Source: Acidobacteriota bacterium (lineage in GTDB: Bacteria; Acidobacteriota; Terriglobia; UBA7540). Taken from it: a DNA stretch of 15,755 nt. Shown here in pieces: positions 1 to 6,997 of the stretch; the first letter of the stretch is position 1; each line of letters begins with the position of its first letter. Below the pieces are notes generated by a model. The model saw only the letters and a program-made list of their open reading frames with translations, ran no database searches and was not told the DNA's origin. The stretch lies in assembly GCA_021784615.1 (NCBI GenBank), contig JAJYHU010000202.1, forward strand, positions 1 to 15,755, read 5' to 3'. The position numbers and the translations under genes are program-made.

Positions 1-3
1 AAG

Positions 4-816
4 ATGATGCGGATGGGACGTCCTCAAATCATCCTCGTTTCGGGTCTTGGAGTTGCGCTTTTTGCCGCCGGCGGCGTGATTGTCTTCCAGTCGCGGAAGC
101 TTGCTGAATTCCAACAGCAGCGGGAAGCGGATTTAGAGACCTTGCGTCAAACGCGGGAAGCTCTCCGCCAAAGCGAGCTTCGGGCGGCTGCTGCCCGGGT
201 TAAGCCTCAGGAGCCCGCCTGCAATGATCAAGCTGCGCTTGCCCAGCGCGATGCGACGATTGAACAACTGAACGCCGCCATCAGCGAGGCCCGGTCTGAT
301 ATAACCCAGCTCCAAAGCCAGATCTCTGACGCCCGGGATGAAGACCAAAAGGCGCTGGCTGGCGCCAACCAGCGCTACCAGAAACTGCAGGCAGATTCGC
401 AGCGCCGGCTGGACGCCATTCAGAAGGCGCTCAGCGCCACCCAGGTGGAACTGCAGGATTCGCGGCAGCGCATTACAGAATTGGAAAAGACCAATGCCAA
501 GTTGGCAAGCGAGAGCAGCGCGAGCTCCGTCCGGGCCACCGAGCGCGAACAGTTGTTGGCCGACCTTCAGGATCTTGATCGCCGCCGCGAAGCTTACCTG
601 ACGACAATCCAGGACCGCTATCGGGATATCACCACCCGGTTTCGAACGATGACTGGCATGCTGGACTCACCCCGCAACGATAATTCCACGGCTTTCAGTG
701 GCGCCGCCCTCGATCTTATCCAGAATGCGATTTCTCTTACGGACAATGACCTCCAACATTTGACTGAACTCAATGCTCGGGCATTCAGGCTTCAGAAAAA
801 GCTGCAAAAAAAGTAG
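4..816 (+). CDS. Membrane-anchored coiled-coil protein, function unknown
   Basis: Predicted 270-residue protein. A hydrophobic segment at about residues 7-28 looks like a single membrane anchor or uncleaved signal. Almost all of the rest, about residues 30-200, is rich in Gln, Glu, Ala, Arg and Leu with heptad-like spacing and few prolines, typical of a long coiled coil. A short C-terminal part (about 200-270) is less repetitive and ends in a lysine-rich tail. I do not recognise a family. The architecture fits a structural or tethering envelope protein. Several Met codons sit at the start (residues 1, 2 and 4). The window begins only 3 bases upstream, so the ribosome site is not visible and the gene could start earlier. 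The next gene is about 300 bases away, so it is probably not in the same operon. Confidence 0.75.
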   Translation: MMRMGRPQIILVSGLGVALFAAGGVIVFQSRKLAEFQQQREADLETLRQTREALRQSELRAAAARVKPQEPACNDQAALAQRDATIEQLNAAISEARSDITQLQSQISDARDEDQKALAGANQRYQKLQADSQRRLDAIQKALSATQVELQDSRQRITELEKTNAKLASESSASSVRATEREQLLADLQDLDRRREAYLTTIQDRYRDITTRFRTMTGMLDSPRNDNSTAFSGAALDLIQNAISLTDNDLQHLTELNARAFRLQKKLQKK

Positions 817-1125
817 GACGCTCCCGGTCCTTACGGGTGCACGGGAATCATTGCAATTTTCCTGTAAAGCGCCCTGAGCCGAGGCGCATGGCGATTATAG
901 AATCACGCCGCTGGCCATCAGCCTTTTGGCCCTGAAGGCGCAATGCGGGCAGGGACATTGAAGGCAGAGGCGACGTGAAGCGAAACTGGCCGGTAAGACT
1001 TCCGTTATCCCCTTCCAGGGCTTGATAGAAAGCATATAATCAAGTGAAAATGTAACAGCAGGCGCGCTTAAACATCCATACAGAGAGAGTTGAACAAGAT
1101 CTTTGCCAAGGTTGTGGAGAGACGG
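817..1125. other. Intergenic stretch before the hydroxylase gene
   Basis: No convincing gene or RNA gene is visible. The only signal I can support is a perfect TATAAT at 1035-1040. It is a plausible -10 box for the downstream hydroxylase/dehydrogenase pair. The bases 17 upstream (CTTCCA, 1012-1017) are a poor -35 match. Confidence 0.4.
1035..1040 (+). promoter_or_regulatory. Candidate -10 box (TATAAT) for the hydroxylase/SDR pair
   Basis: Perfect TATAAT hexamer in a GC-rich intergenic region, 85 bases before the preferred start codon at 1126. The -35 match is weak, so this is a consensus-based suggestion only. Confidence 0.35.
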
Positions 1126-1875
1126 ATGTCATCTAGATCAATTGCTCAAGTGGAAGAAAACACGTCGCAAGCTCCGCGCCCTGACGTTGCCTTTGGCGTC
1201 TACAAGCGCCGGCAAGCTGCTATTTCACGCGGGCGCCTGTACCCGATGACGCTGTTCTATAGCGTTTACGCAGCGGCCGTGCTTTTCTTTGCTCTTCGTT
1301 CATCGCATCCATGGGTGGCGGCGGCCTTTTTTGCGGCGGGGATTCCAGTCTGGACTCTGGTGGAGTATCTGTTTCACCGGTTCGTTTTACACGGACATTT
1401 TGCTCCAGGGAAAGGCATCGTCCGGCGATTTCTGCATGAACGGCTCGACCCGCTTCATTGGGAACATCACAAGCGGCCCTTTGACGGCCACCACATCAAC
1501 GGCGAACTTAGGGATTTGCTTCCATTGTTTTTTGTCGCCGCGCCCGTAAGTTTTATTGCCCCGGTCTACACGCTTCCGGCGCTGCTGGCGAGCGTGGTCG
1601 AGAGCTATGTTCTTGAGGAGTGGATTCATCACTCCGTGCACTTCTACAATTTCCGGAACCCCTATTTCCGCTACATCAAGCGGTTCCACTATTACCATCA
1701 TAGCCCGAAGGGAATGGAGCAGGGTTACGGGCTCACCAACGGCTTCTGGGATGTTGTTTTCAAAACGCGGTATCCGGCTCCCGTCCGGCAGGCGCTTTAC
1801 CGGCAGGAGCGGTCTCCGGCCTTCAAGTCGAGGGTCGGAAGCTCCCACGATGTTGTCAACGGGCTCCGGGCATGA
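1126..1875 (+). CDS. Fatty acid hydroxylase / sterol desaturase superfamily membrane enzyme
   Basis: A membrane-bound di-iron oxygenase of the fatty acid hydroxylase superfamily, expected to hydroxylate a lipid acyl chain or related lipid at the membrane. Seen directly: hydrophobic segments around residues 40-80 and 140-165, and the clustered histidines of the family in order. These are HRFVLHGH (His84, 89, 91), HWEHHKRPFDGHH (His111, 114, 115, 122, 123), HHSVHFY (His168, 169, 172) and YYHHSPK (His191, 192). This pattern is closest to the fatty acid 2-hydroxylase type, but the substrate cannot be read from sequence. The ATG at 1126 has GGAGA (1116-1120) at good spacing. A TTG at 1090 would add 12 residues but has its purine run directly against the codon. 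The stop overlaps the start of the dehydrogenase gene (ATGA), implying coupled translation. Confidence 0.85.
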   Translation: MSSRSIAQVEENTSQAPRPDVAFGVYKRRQAAISRGRLYPMTLFYSVYAAAVLFFALRSSHPWVAAAFFAAGIPVWTLVEYLFHRFVLHGHFAPGKGIVRRFLHERLDPLHWEHHKRPFDGHHINGELRDLLPLFFVAAPVSFIAPVYTLPALLASVVESYVLEEWIHHSVHFYNFRNPYFRYIKRFHYYHHSPKGMEQGYGLTNGFWDVVFKTRYPAPVRQALYRQERSPAFKSRVGSSHDVVNGLRA

Positions 1876-2651
1876 GTCCTGGCGGCTACGCGCTTGTGAC
1901 GGGGGCTTCGAGCGGGATTGGAGAGTGCTTCGCGCGCGCCCTAGCCCGCCGCAAGCGGAACCTGGTGCTCGCCGCGCGCTCGGGTGAAAAGCTTCTCGCC
2001 CTGGCTGCCGAACTTCAGTCGGCCCACGGCATTCTTGCCGAACTCTGCGTCTCCGATTTGAGCGAGCGCGGCGCGGGTCTTCGTCTGGCCGATCTCGTCC
2101 AAGAGCGCGGCTTCGATATCGATCTTCTCATTAACAATGCCGGGTTCGGGGCCCGAGGTGAATTCTGGAAGCTTTCGATCGAGCGGCAATCCGCCTTGAT
2201 GCGTTTGCAGATCGAGACGATTGTCGAGTTGACCTATCATCTTCTGCCGCCCATGATTGCCCGGCGCCGCGGCGGGCTGATTAACGTTTCGTCGATGACC
2301 AGCTTTCAACCCATTCCTTACGCGACCGTCTACTCCGCCACGAAAGCCTTTATGACCAGTTTTTCAATGGGGCTGCGAGAAGAGTTAATGCCCCACGGCG
2401 TGGCGGTGGTTACGGTCTGCCCCGGCGGCACTCGAACGAACTTTGTGAACGAAGGCGCCCAGCACGGACGCCACAGGTTTCCGGGCGGACGGCAAGCGCC
2501 GGAAGAAGTGGCCGCAGAATCGCTCAAGCAGCTTGACCGCGGAGGCGGCCTGGTCGTTCCGCGTCTCGTGAACAAGGCCAGCGTTTTCTCGCAACGCTTT
2601 TTGCCTCGCAGTCTGGTGCCGAAAATCCTTGCCAGGATGAGCAAGCCATAA
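1872..2651 (+). CDS. Short-chain dehydrogenase/reductase (SDR), DltE/COG0300-like
   Basis: Predicted 259-residue NAD(P)H-dependent oxidoreductase with a Rossmann fold. Visible family signatures are the cofactor loop TGASSGIGE from about residue 10, NNAG from Asn88, the catalytic serine in NVSS (140/141), and the YSATK active-site motif with Tyr154 and Lys158. An Arg just after the second strand (AARS) fits an NADP(H) preference, though this is inferred. Length is normal for a classical SDR. The start codon overlaps the stop of the hydroxylase by 4 bases, so the two are likely made together. A joint lipid-modifying role, for example hydroxylation followed by redox adjustment, is inference from this coupling. 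The substrate is unknown. Confidence 0.9.
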   Translation: MSPGGYALVTGASSGIGECFARALARRKRNLVLAARSGEKLLALAAELQSAHGILAELCVSDLSERGAGLRLADLVQERGFDIDLLINNAGFGARGEFWKLSIERQSALMRLQIETIVELTYHLLPPMIARRRGGLINVSSMTSFQPIPYATVYSATKAFMTSFSMGLREELMPHGVAVVTVCPGGTRTNFVNEGAQHGRHRFPGGRQAPEEVAAESLKQLDRGGGLVVPRLVNKASVFSQRFLPRSLVPKILARMSKP

Positions 2652-2752
2652 GTTGCTCCGCCCATATTCCTCAGGCAAAATAACCGGGCGCGCTGCTTTA
2701 TGGATGAGCCTGCCAGGCCGGGGCGTCATGGAAGGCGAAAGAAGGAGGCTGT

Positions 2753-3658
2753 TTGACGGAAGTCCACACAACAACGGCGGAGGCGGCGAACGGCGTTTCC
2801 TGGATGCATCGATTTTCCAGTCTGGTCGCGGTGATGGCGTTTCTCTTGATTCTAACCGGAACGCTTGTTTCCGGATCAGGCGGGCAGGTGATCATGCCGC
2901 ACAGGGCAGGCCATATCTGTGGCTTGGATTCAACTCCTAGTCATCCCGCCAAGTACGCGCACGTCTATCAACTGTTAGGCGCAAGCATCATCATCCTGAC
3001 CATCGTTCTGGCCATTTGGCTGTGGAAGAGCAACTCCGACCGCTACCTCAAAAGGCTGGCGGCTATCACGGTTGGCTTTCTGCTGACGCTCGCTGCCGGA
3101 GTCTCGTTTTCGGTGTTCGCCCGATTCTCAGTGGCGGGACCTTTTGCGTACGCGTTGGGGATTCAGGTCTTCTTCGGCCTCACCGTGTGTATGGCTCTTT
3201 TCACTCGCAGCGACTGGCGATGGGATCATCCGAAGTCCCGCGACATCGCCTCTCCATCTCTTCGGCAGGTTCTTGTTTTTATGACCGGCGCTCTGTTTCT
3301 GCAGAGTCTTCTTGGCGAAGGCTTCCGCAGGAGGGAGTGGGGAATTGCGCCGCACTTTGTGCTTGGCGTTGTGGTGACTCTTTGCGCTGTATGGGTGCTG
3401 GAAATGGCGCTCAGCAAGTTCCCGCAACTGAAGCCCTTCAAGATGTCGGCAATCCTGCTTGGGGAACTGGTGGGGCTGCAATTTTTCCTGGGGATTGTAA
3501 CCTACAGCATGGACCTCAACGCCCGCGCCGCCTCCGCGCCGCAGCCTGGGCTCCTGGTGATGAACGTGACGCATGCGGCGGTGGGAGCGCTGGTGCTGGC
3601 GACCAGCTTGTTTGTGACCTGCCAGGCGTTCAAGTATCTCGCGCCGGGCGTGCCGTGA
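2753..3658 (+). CDS. COX15/CtaA-like heme A synthase homologue, possibly atypical
   Basis: Predicted 301-residue polytopic membrane protein with about eight hydrophobic segments in two similar four-helix halves. This is the architecture of the COX15/CtaA family, which converts heme O to heme A for cytochrome oxidase. A TGSG-like loop (VSGSGG, residues 39-44) follows the first helix, as in the family. Histidines at positions expected for heme ligands are His70 (AHVYQLLGA, helix 2), His201 (APHFVLG, helix 6) and His274 (VTHAAVGA, helix 8). The helix-4 histidine seems absent: the aligned stretch ALGIQVFFGL has Ile137/Gln138. The TTG start is supported by AGGAGG at 2743-2748. No oxidase or heme O synthase gene is visible nearby, so the exact function is uncertain. 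Confidence 0.8.
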   Translation: MTEVHTTTAEAANGVSWMHRFSSLVAVMAFLLILTGTLVSGSGGQVIMPHRAGHICGLDSTPSHPAKYAHVYQLLGASIIILTIVLAIWLWKSNSDRYLKRLAAITVGFLLTLAAGVSFSVFARFSVAGPFAYALGIQVFFGLTVCMALFTRSDWRWDHPKSRDIASPSLRQVLVFMTGALFLQSLLGEGFRRREWGIAPHFVLGVVVTLCAVWVLEMALSKFPQLKPFKMSAILLGELVGLQFFLGIVTYSMDLNARAASAPQPGLLVMNVTHAAVGALVLATSLFVTCQAFKYLAPGVP

Positions 3659-3750
3659 GCGGCCGGGCAATTTTTACCCGATGTGCAAGGTTGACGCACC
3701 ATTGCCGATTTCGTTGTTTTCCAGAAACTCTGAGCTTTCGTAAGATTCTG

Positions 3751-3782
3751 ATAATAAACAATTTAAAAATTTATTAATTTTT
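3751..3782. other. AT-rich island
   Basis: Thirty-one of 32 bases are A or T, in strong contrast to the GC-rich surroundings. It lies about 90 bases after the heme A synthase-like gene. It could be a protein-binding or curved site. No clear promoter pair or terminator is visible in it. Confidence 0.4.
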
Positions 3783-4184
3783 GAGGCCAAAATCCCATTT
3801 GTCCCATTCGGTCGCCCCAGCATCGATTGTAGCCTACATGTGGTGCCTATCCTCACGCCCTGCCCAGCGACCGCTGCCGGCGCGGGCGGGCTTGCCCGTC
3901 TGGCTGCGGGTGGATGGTCCCGTTGCGGCAGCGGCTTGAGCGTTGCGCGCCCGGCGCGGCCCGCCACACAATCCCCGGGGAAATCGAACTGGCGCGTGGC
4001 GGGACCTGTCCGCGGAACCAAGCCGAAGCATTCACCATGTCCGCGGTTTTTGCGTTTGTAGCGGCGGGTTTACCCCGCCATCTGCAGGACCGGCGTCTCC
4101 ACCGCCCGCGCGTCATTCCGAACTCCGTGAGGAATCTGCTTTTCGGCGGCTCAGGGTTTACCCCGCCATCGTGCTTGGCGCATT

Positions 4185-4273
4185 GGTATCTACAGCACTG
4201 GTTTTTGTGCTGTGGGCCATTGGAAGCAGGACGAACCCACGGTCAACTGAAAACCGATTGACCGTGGCTGCCA
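4185..4273 (+). repeat. Hairpin repeat family, copy 1 (divergent)
   Basis: Shares its frame with the copies at 4646, 5496 and 7772: GGTA start, hairpin 1 (CAGCAC 4193-4198 with GTGCTG 4207-4212), TGTGGGCC core, and a second hairpin with perfect 10-bp arms CCACGGTCAA (4237-4246) and TTGACCGTGG (4258-4267). Confidence 0.6.
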
Positions 4274-4360
4274 CTGCTCGCAACTGTGTCATTCCGGGAG
4301 AATCGAGGAATCTCGTGGTGAGGGAAAGAAGAGACGCCTCGCTGAAGCGTCTCGCTTGGG

Positions 4361-4383
4361 GAGACGTTCCAGCGGAACGTCTC
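4361..4383. repeat. Perfect 10-bp inverted repeat hairpin
   Basis: Arms GAGACGTTCC and GGAACGTCTC surround a 3-base loop. A related weaker hairpin, GAGACGC/GCGTCTC, lies just before it at 4331-4353. There is no T tract, so it is not a typical intrinsic terminator. Confidence 0.6.
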
Positions 4384-4527
4384 TACGTCACGTTTGGTAG
4401 CGAGGTCCTCCGGTTTTGAGGTCCGCGGTTTTTCCTCGCACCTCGATGGCAGGATATCGACCCGCAACAAGCTCCGGAGGAGCGATGGAATTTAGCAACG
4501 GCGCGCGCCGTTGCTTCGCAAGCGATC

Positions 4528-4585
4528 CCCTCACCCCGGCCATCTCCCGCCGGGAGAGGGGGAGCCGCGAAGCGGTGGGTGAGGG
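4528..4585. repeat. Nested inverted repeat (CCCTCACCC / GGGTGAGGG)
   Basis: Outer arms CCCTCACCC (4528-4536) and GGGTGAGGG (4577-4585) enclose two small hairpins, TCTCCC-gcc-GGGAGA near 4543-4557 and CCGC-gaa-GCGG near 4565-4575. The layout is that of a dispersed intergenic repeat rather than a gene signal. Confidence 0.55.
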
Positions 4586-4645
4586 CGCGGTTCCCATGGC
4601 TTGCTAACTAGGCTATCATATTTCGCCCCGGGCGGGGCTAAAGTT

Positions 4646-4738
4646 GGTAGCGGCGGACAGAGCCTTCCTGTCCGTGGGCCTTTTGAAATGGGACAAACCC
4701 CACGCTCAAATCAAGAGGCCGATTGAGCGTGGCTTATG
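4646..4738 (+). repeat. Hairpin repeat family, copy 2 (divergent)
   Basis: GGTAGC start, hairpin 1 with arms CGGACAG (4654-4660) and CTGTCCG (4668-4674), then GTGGGCCTTTT, TGGGACAA, and a second hairpin with arms CCACGCTCAA (4700-4709) and TTGAGCGTGG (4723-4732). Compared with copy 1, one G-C pair in the second hairpin is flipped to C-G, a compensatory change. Confidence 0.65.
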
Positions 4739-4870
4739 GAGGGGTTGCGGGCGGTGGATGTGACCGCCGGGAGAAAAAATGTGCTCGCCTGCACCGGAGC
4801 GGATGTATATTTTCAATAGCCGGAAGGCCAAAACGCTAATTCCAGTTAAGCAACATTGAGGAGGAAACCT

Positions 4871-5446
4871 ATGAAACGGTCGCTGATGGCGTCCTTGGGG
4901 CTTGCGTTTTTACTAACGGCGACTCTGCCCGTTCAGGCTCAAATGAGGGGGCGAATTGTGGGGCGAGTTGTACAGCCAGTTCATTTCCACGCCGGGCGGG
5001 GCAAAGCCATGATTACTCTAAACGGCAAAACAGTTTCCGTTGATTATGGGCGTCCTGCGCTCCACGGCAGGACCATCCAGCAAATCTTGGCAATCCAGCC
5101 GCCGACGGGAATCTTTTGGCGGCTTGTTGGCGCCAATCAATCCACTACTTTTTCTACGGAAGCGCCTCTGGCCTTCGGTAACGTGACTATTCCTGCCGGA
5201 ACCTATAGCCTGTGGACGGAACACTCGGGCAACGATCACTGGCAGTTGGTTTTCAATAAGCAGCACGGCCAGTGGGGCACCGAGCACAACCCCAAACTCG
5301 ATTTTGCCAAGGTGCCGCTGCGCAAAGAAAAGGTGGGCGATTCGGTGGACCTGGTCACGATCAAACTGGCCAAAGCGGGAAGAGGCGCCCGCTTTTCAAC
5401 CCAATGGGGCGACTTGATGCTGGTAGCGCATTTCACGGGAAAATAG
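4871..5446 (+). CDS. DUF2911 family secreted protein
   Basis: Predicted 191-residue exported protein. Residues 1-23 form a clear signal peptide: two basic residues, a hydrophobic core, and an Ala-x-Ala-like end near VQA. The body matches what I know of the DUF2911 family: SVDYGRPALHGRTI near residues 55-70, a WRLVGANQSTTF segment, then IPAGTYSLWT and a lysine-rich second half. The family is common in Acidobacteriota and Bacteroidota and its biochemical role is unknown. The ATG at 4871 is preceded by a perfect AGGAGG (4859-4864) at 6-base spacing. An in-frame TTG at 4856 would overlap that site and is not the start. It stands alone between repeat-rich regions and converges with the sigma-factor operon. 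Confidence 0.88.
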   Translation: MKRSLMASLGLAFLLTATLPVQAQMRGRIVGRVVQPVHFHAGRGKAMITLNGKTVSVDYGRPALHGRTIQQILAIQPPTGIFWRLVGANQSTTFSTEAPLAFGNVTIPAGTYSLWTEHSGNDHWQLVFNKQHGQWGTEHNPKLDFAKVPLRKEKVGDSVDLVTIKLAKAGRGARFSTQWGDLMLVAHFTGK

Positions 5447-5495
5447 GCGCTACGCGGGTTCGCATACATCGCGGTTCCTGCGATGTGCGATGCGC

Positions 5496-5583
5496 GGGTA
5501 GCCACAGTCAGGGCTTTCCTGTGGGCCTTTTAGCGTGGGACAATCCCACGGTCAATCAGGCAACGGATTGGCCGTGGCTACCA
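5496..5583 (+). repeat. Hairpin repeat family, copy 3
   Basis: Nearly identical to the copy at 7772-7863, except for a 4-base deletion inside hairpin 1 and the final base. The deletion leaves CCACAG and CTGTGG able to pair. It lies about 50 bases after the DUF2911 gene. Confidence 0.85.
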
Positions 5584-5693
5584 GCTACCGGCTTCCCACC
5601 GGCCCGCCATCCGCGAATTCCAGATCTACAACGGCCACGGCACCCCCTGAAAATGCCCGCCTCCGGTGGCTTATGCCTTGGCGGGGCTCGCAG

Positions 5694-5737
5694 GGGCGAA
5701 CGGCGTTCGCCCGGCCTTGGGCGCATACCATGCGCCC
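5694..5737. repeat. Twin perfect hairpins between convergent genes
   Basis: Two 8-bp hairpins with 3-base loops stand close together: GGGCGAAC-ggc-GTTCGCCC (5694-5712) and GGGCGCAT-acc-ATGCGCCC (5719-5737). Both begin GGGCG and end CGCCC. They lie 41 bases beyond the stop of the minus-strand secreted-protein gene. No T tract follows, so they may be REP-like or mRNA 3'-end structures rather than intrinsic terminators. Confidence 0.6.
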
Positions 5738-5777
5738 CTACGGGAAATCGCAGTCCCCCAAAACCACGGCCTGTCCC

Positions 5778-6338
5778 TCACATGACCTTTGTTACCGTAA
5801 CCTCCACCACATATCGACGGTTGGAAGTGACATCATCGACGGACCCGACGAATGTCGGTTTTCCTTCGGATACAATAGCTGTATCGTCCGCCAAAGAGAG
5901 ATTGCGCATGATTGGGGGAGGCCCCGGCGATGTTGCAGCTTCGGCGTCGGCAACAGTACTCACGTTGATGATCGTACGAATGATCGGTTTGCCGTCCTGC
6001 TCCCTGACGGTGCAATACAGGTATATGCCGACGTCCTGGTACTGAATGCCCTTTGCTCCGACGTCAACCGGAATCCTGCTTCCAACCCGAGTGTTTGCCA
6101 TGGAACCGGTCTTTGCCATCAGCGTGTACGACCGGGAATTGATGGTTTTCCCGTTCTCAAGCTCGCTGATCCTGTAAGCCACGCGGTAGACGTTGGCGTT
6201 ATCGGTCTTGTCTTTCTTTGGCGCTTGTTCAGATTGTGACCGGTTGTGGGCGTGAGGTGCGGCAATCGCCTGCGCGCATAAGAAGGGCGAGGCCAGGAAA
6301 CAGGCCAGGAGCAGAACGTTCAGTTTCGTTTTTAGCAT
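5778..6338 (-). CDS. Secreted protein of an ECF sigma operon, with secretin-like segment
   Basis: Predicted 186-residue protein with an N-terminal signal peptide (about residues 1-27, ending near AIAAPHA) and a hydrophilic linker to about residue 45. The middle contains RVGSRIPVDV and then YQDVGIYLYCTVRE with alternating beta-type strands. This resembles short stretches of the type II/III secretin beta-domain, where such strands follow one another, but the protein is far too short to be a secretin. I do not know its function. The ribosome site GGAGGA lies about 5 bases before the ATG on the minus strand. It follows the anti-sigma gene by 44 bases and is probably the last gene of the sigma/anti-sigma operon, so it may be the system's envelope-stress target or sensor. 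Confidence 0.75.
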   Translation of the reverse strand: MLKTKLNVLLLACFLASPFLCAQAIAAPHAHNRSQSEQAPKKDKTDNANVYRVAYRISELENGKTINSRSYTLMAKTGSMANTRVGSRIPVDVGAKGIQYQDVGIYLYCTVREQDGKPIIRTIINVSTVADAEAATSPGPPPIMRNLSLADDTAIVSEGKPTFVGSVDDVTSNRRYVVEVTVTKVM

Positions 6339-6382
6339 GGCTTCCTCCAGTTGATGAAATGCGGTCTTCCCGCTCTTTCTTC

Positions 6383-6997
6383 CTATTGGCTCACCTGCTG
6401 CGTGGATGCCGCAGACAGGGGTGGAATGTCGAGCGGCGCAATCTCCAGTGGTTTGATTTCAAACGACTCAGATTCAGCTTCCTGCTGTGGGTATGACGCA
6501 GCCAGGTCCTGCGGTGGCGTATCACGGACATATTGAATCAAAGCTTTTTCTTCCGGCGATAGCGGTGCCGGAGTGGGGAACTGAGACGGCCAGTGCGGAG
6601 TTTCGGCCCGGTGCGTGGGCTTCCTTTCGTGGCGCGCGGCCTGCATGGGCGCGGCCACGACTCCCTTGCTGCGAGGCTGCAGGGTGGCCTCTGTGTTCGC
6701 CGCTGGTTTTTCACCAGGCGCCGGGGCGGGGACGGCATTGCCGGCCTGCGTTGTGTTCGCCGCCGGGCTGTGCGAACGGTTGGCCACGTAGATCATCGTG
6801 ATCATCGCGACGGCCGCCCCAGCTGCTACCGCGGCCACCCAGAATTTCCAAAGTTTCTTTCTGTCGCTCTGCTCACCTGCATCCGCACGAACGCGTTCCA
6901 GAATGCGGGCTTCCAGTCCCGGCGCGGGCTCCGGCTTTGTGCGGTGCAACAGGGCGGAGTCCAGCAATTTCTCGACGAACTTATTGTTGTTTTCCAT
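6383..6997 (-). CDS. Membrane anti-sigma factor-like protein
   Basis: Predicted 204-residue protein encoded directly after the ECF sigma gene. A short cytoplasmic N-terminus (about residues 1-49, including a helix ending near ERVRADAG) is followed by one membrane helix at about 50-71. The remainder is a Pro/Ala-rich, apparently extracytoplasmic region ending with several PLxIxPL-like repeats. This is the usual layout of a sigma-sequestering membrane protein. No HxxxCxxC zinc motif is present, so it is not the zinc-binding type. The ATG at 6997 has GAGGG upstream. An in-frame TTG at 7009 would add four residues. Its start overlaps the 3' end of the sigma gene by 17 bases, which supports coupled, stoichiometric expression. 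The anti-sigma role is inferred mainly from position and topology. Confidence 0.75.
   Translation of the reverse strand: MENNNKFVEKLLDSALLHRTKPEPAPGLEARILERVRADAGEQSDRKKLWKFWVAAVAAGAAVAMITMIYVANRSHSPAANTTQAGNAVPAPAPGEKPAANTEATLQPRSKGVVAAPMQAARHERKPTHRAETPHWPSQFPTPAPLSPEEKALIQYVRDTPPQDLAASYPQQEAESESFEIKPLEIAPLDIPPLSAASTQQVSQ

Larger units (their letters stand above)
3659..4870. other. 1.2-kb gene-free mosaic of small intergenic repeats
   Basis: No coding region is convincing here; open frames are short and lack family character. The stretch holds an AT-rich patch (3751-3782), short GC hairpins, two copies of an ATTCC...GGAAT unit (4114-4134, 4292-4312), a perfect 10-bp hairpin (4361-4383), a nested CCCTCACCC/GGGTGAGGG element (4528-4585), and two members of the larger hairpin family described separately (4185-4273, 4646-4738). 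GGGTTTACCCCGCCATC occurs twice (near 4066 and 4155). It looks like a landing zone for REP-like elements. Confidence 0.6.

Noticed and set aside
1035..1054. A third leaderless TATAAT-ATG case near 1035
   Set aside because: The ATG 9 bases after this TATAAT is followed at once by a TAA stop, so it does not start a gene.
1090..1125. TTG start for the hydroxylase
   Set aside because: The purine run abuts the TTG with no spacing, whereas the ATG at 1126 has a proper GGAGA.
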